From IMG/VR virus record IMGVR_UViG_3300035698_002427, positions 1 to 57,376 of that record: a stretch of DNA of 57,376 bases; one strand, written 5' to 3'. Positions 54,621-57,376 of the stretch are shown in pieces (position 1 is the stretch's first letter; the number at the start of each line of letters is the position of its first letter). The notes under the pieces were generated by a model. The model saw only the letters and a list, made by a program, of their open reading frames with translations, had not been told where the DNA came from and ran no database searches. A program made the translations under genes and the position numbers. This DNA is from a virus.

Positions 54621-54626
54621 TAAATA
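54621..54626 (+). promoter_or_regulatory. late-type box CTAAATA, 9 nt before ATG 54636
   Basis: CTAAATA followed by CATTTGAAT and ATG, close in sequence to the gp13 promoter region. Confidence 0.5.
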
Positions 54627-54635
54627 CATTTGAAT

Positions 54636-56537
54636 ATGAGATTGTTTAGCGAGTCGGTGAAGCACACCAACACTAACTCAACCCAAAATATTTTACAGGT
54701 TAAAGAATTCGAAGAAGTCTTTTTCAATATATTTGACGTTGAGATAAACAAGAAGAAATACCAAGTGGAAAAACTTTGTGAACACAAAGGACAACCGGTG
54801 GTATCTGTTCCTGTGGTAGTGGATGGGGAGGAGCAGTTATTTCCCTTTATTTTAACAAAGGGAAAACAGGAAATATTGTTCAATGAAAACAATATAGAGT
54901 TTATTTTCGAGGAAGAGGAACTTTTAGAGCCAGAAGATGTAGAGAATACGAGCCTTATACGGGAAGAAACTAAGAAACAAATCTCACAACAAATCTTAAG
55001 GGCCAAAAAAGAAGCAACAAGTCATGCGGAAAATATAAAGATCCAAAAAATCAATGAGGCAAATCTCGAAATCGAAGAGAGAGAAAATGCGCTCAACACA
55101 ATGGTGGAATCTGCGCGGGACTCTCTTGTTGATGAGTTCGTAAGTATTACATCTAAGATTCGAAAAGAATTGGAAGGCTCAAATACCAACAATCTCTCAG
55201 ATCTAAAGGAGACGATTGACAATAAATTGAAAATGCTGACAGAGGATTTATCCTTGTCGCTCAAAAAAGACTTCTCAAAGTTCTCCTCTAAGTTTGATAA
55301 GAAAGTACAAGAGTCCCTTCGGACAATGTACTCCACAATTCTGGAGAAGAAAGTCGATAAAGAATTAACCTCGATTGCTACTGATATCGTCGAGAAGGTA
55401 GACATCATAGACAAAGCCTTAGATCTTAAGTTAAGGAGAAAGGCCGATTTAGTTGTCATAGAAACTGTCGAAAAGCAATTGGACGCAGTTAGAGATGACA
55501 ACATAGAGCTTAACAACCTTCTGAATAAGGGTGTCAATAAAGCATTGTCCCGTGTTGGTCAAGTCAATACCAAATTGGATGACCTCACAATTGCAGTTTC
55601 CGACGCAGTTGAAGATAAGATCAACGAAGCAACCCTAGAAATCAGTGGTCGCTATGATGAGAAATTAAAGATTCTGGAAGAAAAAACTTTCGATTGGTCC
55701 GATGATCTTCGAAAGCACATCATTGCGCTTGCCCAAGAGTCCAAGAGTAATCTCTTAACTGAGATTCGAGAACTTAAAAATGAAAAACCAATCGAGTACA
55801 TTATCGAAAAAAATGGCAAACCAGAGGTCAAAGACTGGGACACAATCCAAAAAGATTGGGATAAAAAGATTTCCGACAAGTTTTCAAATGAACTTGTAAG
55901 ACTTAAAAAGCATATAATATATGGTGGTGGGGGTGGTTCTGTGGCAATGCAATTTGCAGACGGAGGAACCATGGGGGGAAATCTAACCGTGGATGGAAAT
56001 CTTCTGGTCACCGGATCTATATCGGCCAATGAATATCTTGGAATCCCGAGCAGTTCCGCATCTACTGAATTGGTAACAACCACCACATTAGAATTATCAT
56101 CCTCCACTTTCACGGACTATATAAGTCAAACGGTCTTCAAAGATTCTCTCTCAGCTGGAAGTAACACAACTCAAACATTCGCCCTATCAACAGATCTAGA
56201 ATTATCATCTGTAAAACTATTCATAACATTCGATAGTATTCTCAACCGTTCGGTTGTCGAAGCATTCACAATGCAGTATGACAATACTTGCATGACGAAT
56301 GTATATTCGATCATAAACTCTGGAATTCAAGTATTTGACACATTGGACTGTTCAATAAGTGATAATTCTTTATATGTGAATACAAGTGTCCCAAGCCAAT
56401 GTAATATGATCATACATGGTATGGCAACATACATAGATAGATTCGTTTCAGACGATACATTCATGATAACCGAAGATGCTCTCTTTATCTTCGAAACGGA
56501 AGATGGCACGGAAATCCTCTTCATTATAGAGTCCTAA
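54636..56537 (+). CDS. long coiled-coil fibre or whisker protein
   Basis: 633 residues. The N-terminal ~100 residues are globular. Residues about 105-420 form an almost unbroken charged heptad region (EETKKQISQQILRAKKEA ... KLDDLTIAVSDAVEDKI), a trimeric coiled coil. A Gly hinge (GGGGG) leads to GGTMGGNLTVDGNLLVTGSI, the beta-repeat motif of tail fibres, and a C-terminal beta domain. Its location beside gp13 recalls the T4 neck whisker (fibritin, wac), but a fibre is equally possible. Confidence 0.65.
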   Translation: MRLFSESVKHTNTNSTQNILQVKEFEEVFFNIFDVEINKKKYQVEKLCEHKGQPVVSVPVVVDGEEQLFPFILTKGKQEILFNENNIEFIFEEEELLEPEDVENTSLIREETKKQISQQILRAKKEATSHAENIKIQKINEANLEIEERENALNTMVESARDSLVDEFVSITSKIRKELEGSNTNNLSDLKETIDNKLKMLTEDLSLSLKKDFSKFSSKFDKKVQESLRTMYSTILEKKVDKELTSIATDIVEKVDIIDKALDLKLRRKADLVVIETVEKQLDAVRDDNIELNNLLNKGVNKALSRVGQVNTKLDDLTIAVSDAVEDKINEATLEISGRYDEKLKILEEKTFDWSDDLRKHIIALAQESKSNLLTEIRELKNEKPIEYIIEKNGKPEVKDWDTIQKDWDKKISDKFSNELVRLKKHIIYGGGGGSVAMQFADGGTMGGNLTVDGNLLVTGSISANEYLGIPSSSASTELVTTTTLELSSSTFTDYISQTVFKDSLSAGSNTTQTFALSTDLELSSVKLFITFDSILNRSVVEAFTMQYDNTCMTNVYSIINSGIQVFDTLDCSISDNSLYVNTSVPSQCNMIIHGMATYIDRFVSDDTFMITEDALFIFETEDGTEILFIIES

Positions 56538-56541
56538 CGAT

Positions 56542-56547
56542 TAAATA
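56542..56547 (+). promoter_or_regulatory. late-type box TTAAATA, 10 nt before ATG 56558
   Basis: TTAAATA, 10 nt, ATG. It lies 5 nt after the previous TAA. Confidence 0.45.
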
Positions 56548-56557
56548 GAATAAGAAC

Positions 56558-57079
56558 ATGACAACAAAAAAGTTTTCAGAATTAACACGCCTAAGCGCAG
56601 TAGCATTAAGTGCTGTCGTGCCAGTGGTACAATCAGGTACTAACTACTCCGCAACCATACAAGTCATCAAGGATGCTGTGGGGGGTGGTGACTACCTACC
56701 ACTGTCTGGTGGTGACATCACAGGCAATGTGAATGTATCTGGCACCGTATCAACGGCAACCCTTTCTGCAACATCTGATATCATAATTACAGATGGGGTA
56801 TATACATCATTCACTTCGTCCCGCGATATAGCCAACTCGGATAATGGCAAGATACTGTTATTCACTGGTGCCCTTTCGGCGACTTTGAATGGAGATCTCA
56901 ATCCCGGATTCCAATGTGGATTTGCTCAGACGGATAGTAATCAAACGACATTCTTATCCGCTGGTGGATCTACTGTTGGAAATTATGATGGGTCTACGAA
57001 GACTCAAGGTCAATATGCGATGGGAACAATCATAAGGATTGCTCCATCAATTTATATCACAGCTGGACAACTTTCTTAA
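56558..57079 (+). CDS. short fibre protein with beta-repeat (fibre tip or adaptor)
   Basis: 173 residues. KKFSELTRLSAVALSAVVPVVQSG at the N-terminus is a common phage fibre start. YLPLSGGDITGNVNVSGTVS is the shaft repeat. A Ser/Thr/Gly beta domain ends the protein. It lies in a run of fibre-type genes and is probably part of the host-contact structure. Confidence 0.65.
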   Translation: MTTKKFSELTRLSAVALSAVVPVVQSGTNYSATIQVIKDAVGGGDYLPLSGGDITGNVNVSGTVSTATLSATSDIIITDGVYTSFTSSRDIANSDNGKILLFTGALSATLNGDLNPGFQCGFAQTDSNQTTFLSAGGSTVGNYDGSTKTQGQYAMGTIIRIAPSIYITAGQLS

Positions 57080-57080
57080 T

Positions 57081-57376
57081 ATGTTTTCTTTACCAACATT
57101 ACGGGCAGGATTAGTAGGTGGATCTCCATATCCACGCAATGATCTCTTGGCTCAATACAACGCGATCACATCCTCCGAGTTGGTGAGTAGTCTTGGTAAT
57201 GCGCGAGACGTTCAGCAGGGGTGGGCTTATGAACTGGACGGCATATCAAAATACGTCACGATTCCAGACAATGCCAATTTGGACATCACAGATAAACTGT
57301 CTGTGGTAGTGAGAGTGAAAGGTGCTTGTTCTGCTATAACGCAAATCAACACACTGATAGGCAAATACGATACGGA
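57081..57376 (+). CDS. LamG-like fibre or adhesin, 3' end outside window
   Basis: 98 residues visible from ATG 57081, just after the previous stop. FSLPTLRAGLVGGSPYP is followed by YELDGISKYVTIPDNANLDITDKLSVVVRVKG, the start of a concanavalin-like LamG jelly-roll as in the C-terminal domain of the gp15-like protein. The gene runs off the right edge. Confidence 0.6.
   Translation, partial: MFSLPTLRAGLVGGSPYPRNDLLAQYNAITSSELVSSLGNARDVQQGWAYELDGISKYVTIPDNANLDITDKLSVVVRVKGACSAITQINTLIGKYDT

Noticed and set aside
9012-57376. Genome-wide recoding of TGA to Trp
   Set aside because: TGA ends many genes at sensible places: before the terminator at 2919, at numerous ATGA junctions and inside -35 boxes. 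Only the gene at 9012-9260 shows internal TGA.
1-57376. tRNA genes
   Set aside because: No cloverleaf with TTCGANTC-type arm and CCA-adjacent stem was recognised by eye; a covariance-model search would settle this.

Overview
This window is a contiguous piece of a T4-like (Straboviridae-related or cyanophage-type) tailed phage genome with a contractile tail. It is AT-rich, gene-dense and has no stretch over 300 bases without a plausible gene. The T4 core is recognisable: primase gp61, sliding clamp gp45, ssDNA-binding gp32, replicative helicase gp41, UvsX, DNA polymerase gp43, gp46/gp47 nuclease, late sigma gp55, UvsW, UvsY, a gp62-like clamp-loader subunit, a gp31/GroES-like co-chaperonin, portal gp20, neck gp13 and tail completion gp15. 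PhoH and a cyanophage-style gp32 point to an aquatic phage. The host cannot be named from the sequence.

Layout. 1-5 kb: end of a Thr-rich surface protein, a glycosyltransferase, small unknown genes and a homing nuclease. 4.9-14 kb (minus): replication genes from primase to gp41. 14.1-16.5 kb (plus): two tandem paralogous genes whose proteins begin like T4 internal head proteins. 16.4-30.4 kb (minus): methyltransferase, UvsX, polymerase, recombination genes, gp55, UvsW and UvsY. 30.4-34.3 kb (plus): SegE-like nuclease and a run of small proteins with capsid-targeting-like N-termini. 35-43.3 kb (plus): a translationally coupled glycan operon with a P-loop kinase, six glycosyltransferases including GT10/GT11 fucosyltransferase-like enzymes, a GT25 enzyme, an FkbM-type methyltransferase, an RfbH-type 3-dehydrase and a short-chain reductase. 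43.3-48.8 kb: gp62, GroES-like protein, an intein-containing DinG/XPD-type helicase and an AAA ATPase. 48.8-57.4 kb: virion genes (gp15-LamG fusion, portal, neck, fibres).

Most striking signals. (1) Many genes carry TAAATA about 5 nt before the start codon, often overlapping the stop codon of the gene before. This resembles the T4 late promoter TATAAATA. With normal start-site spacing the mRNAs would begin at or next to the AUG, so they would be leaderless. A second class has TTGACA, a 16-bp spacer, a -10 box and then 6-9 nt to the start codon. (2) A family of at least seven proteins has short N-terminal leaders ending in L/I/F-x-E, like T4 capsid-targeting sequences. (3) Two gene insertions sit exactly at the 5' ends of core genes (polymerase and gp46) and left duplicated 5' ends. 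(4) An HNH intein interrupts the P-loop of a helicase. (5) A conserved membrane protein has two in-frame TGA codons where Trp is expected, and another gene changes frame in a G8 run. (6) The phage carries an unusually large sugar-modification operon behind an early-type promoter.
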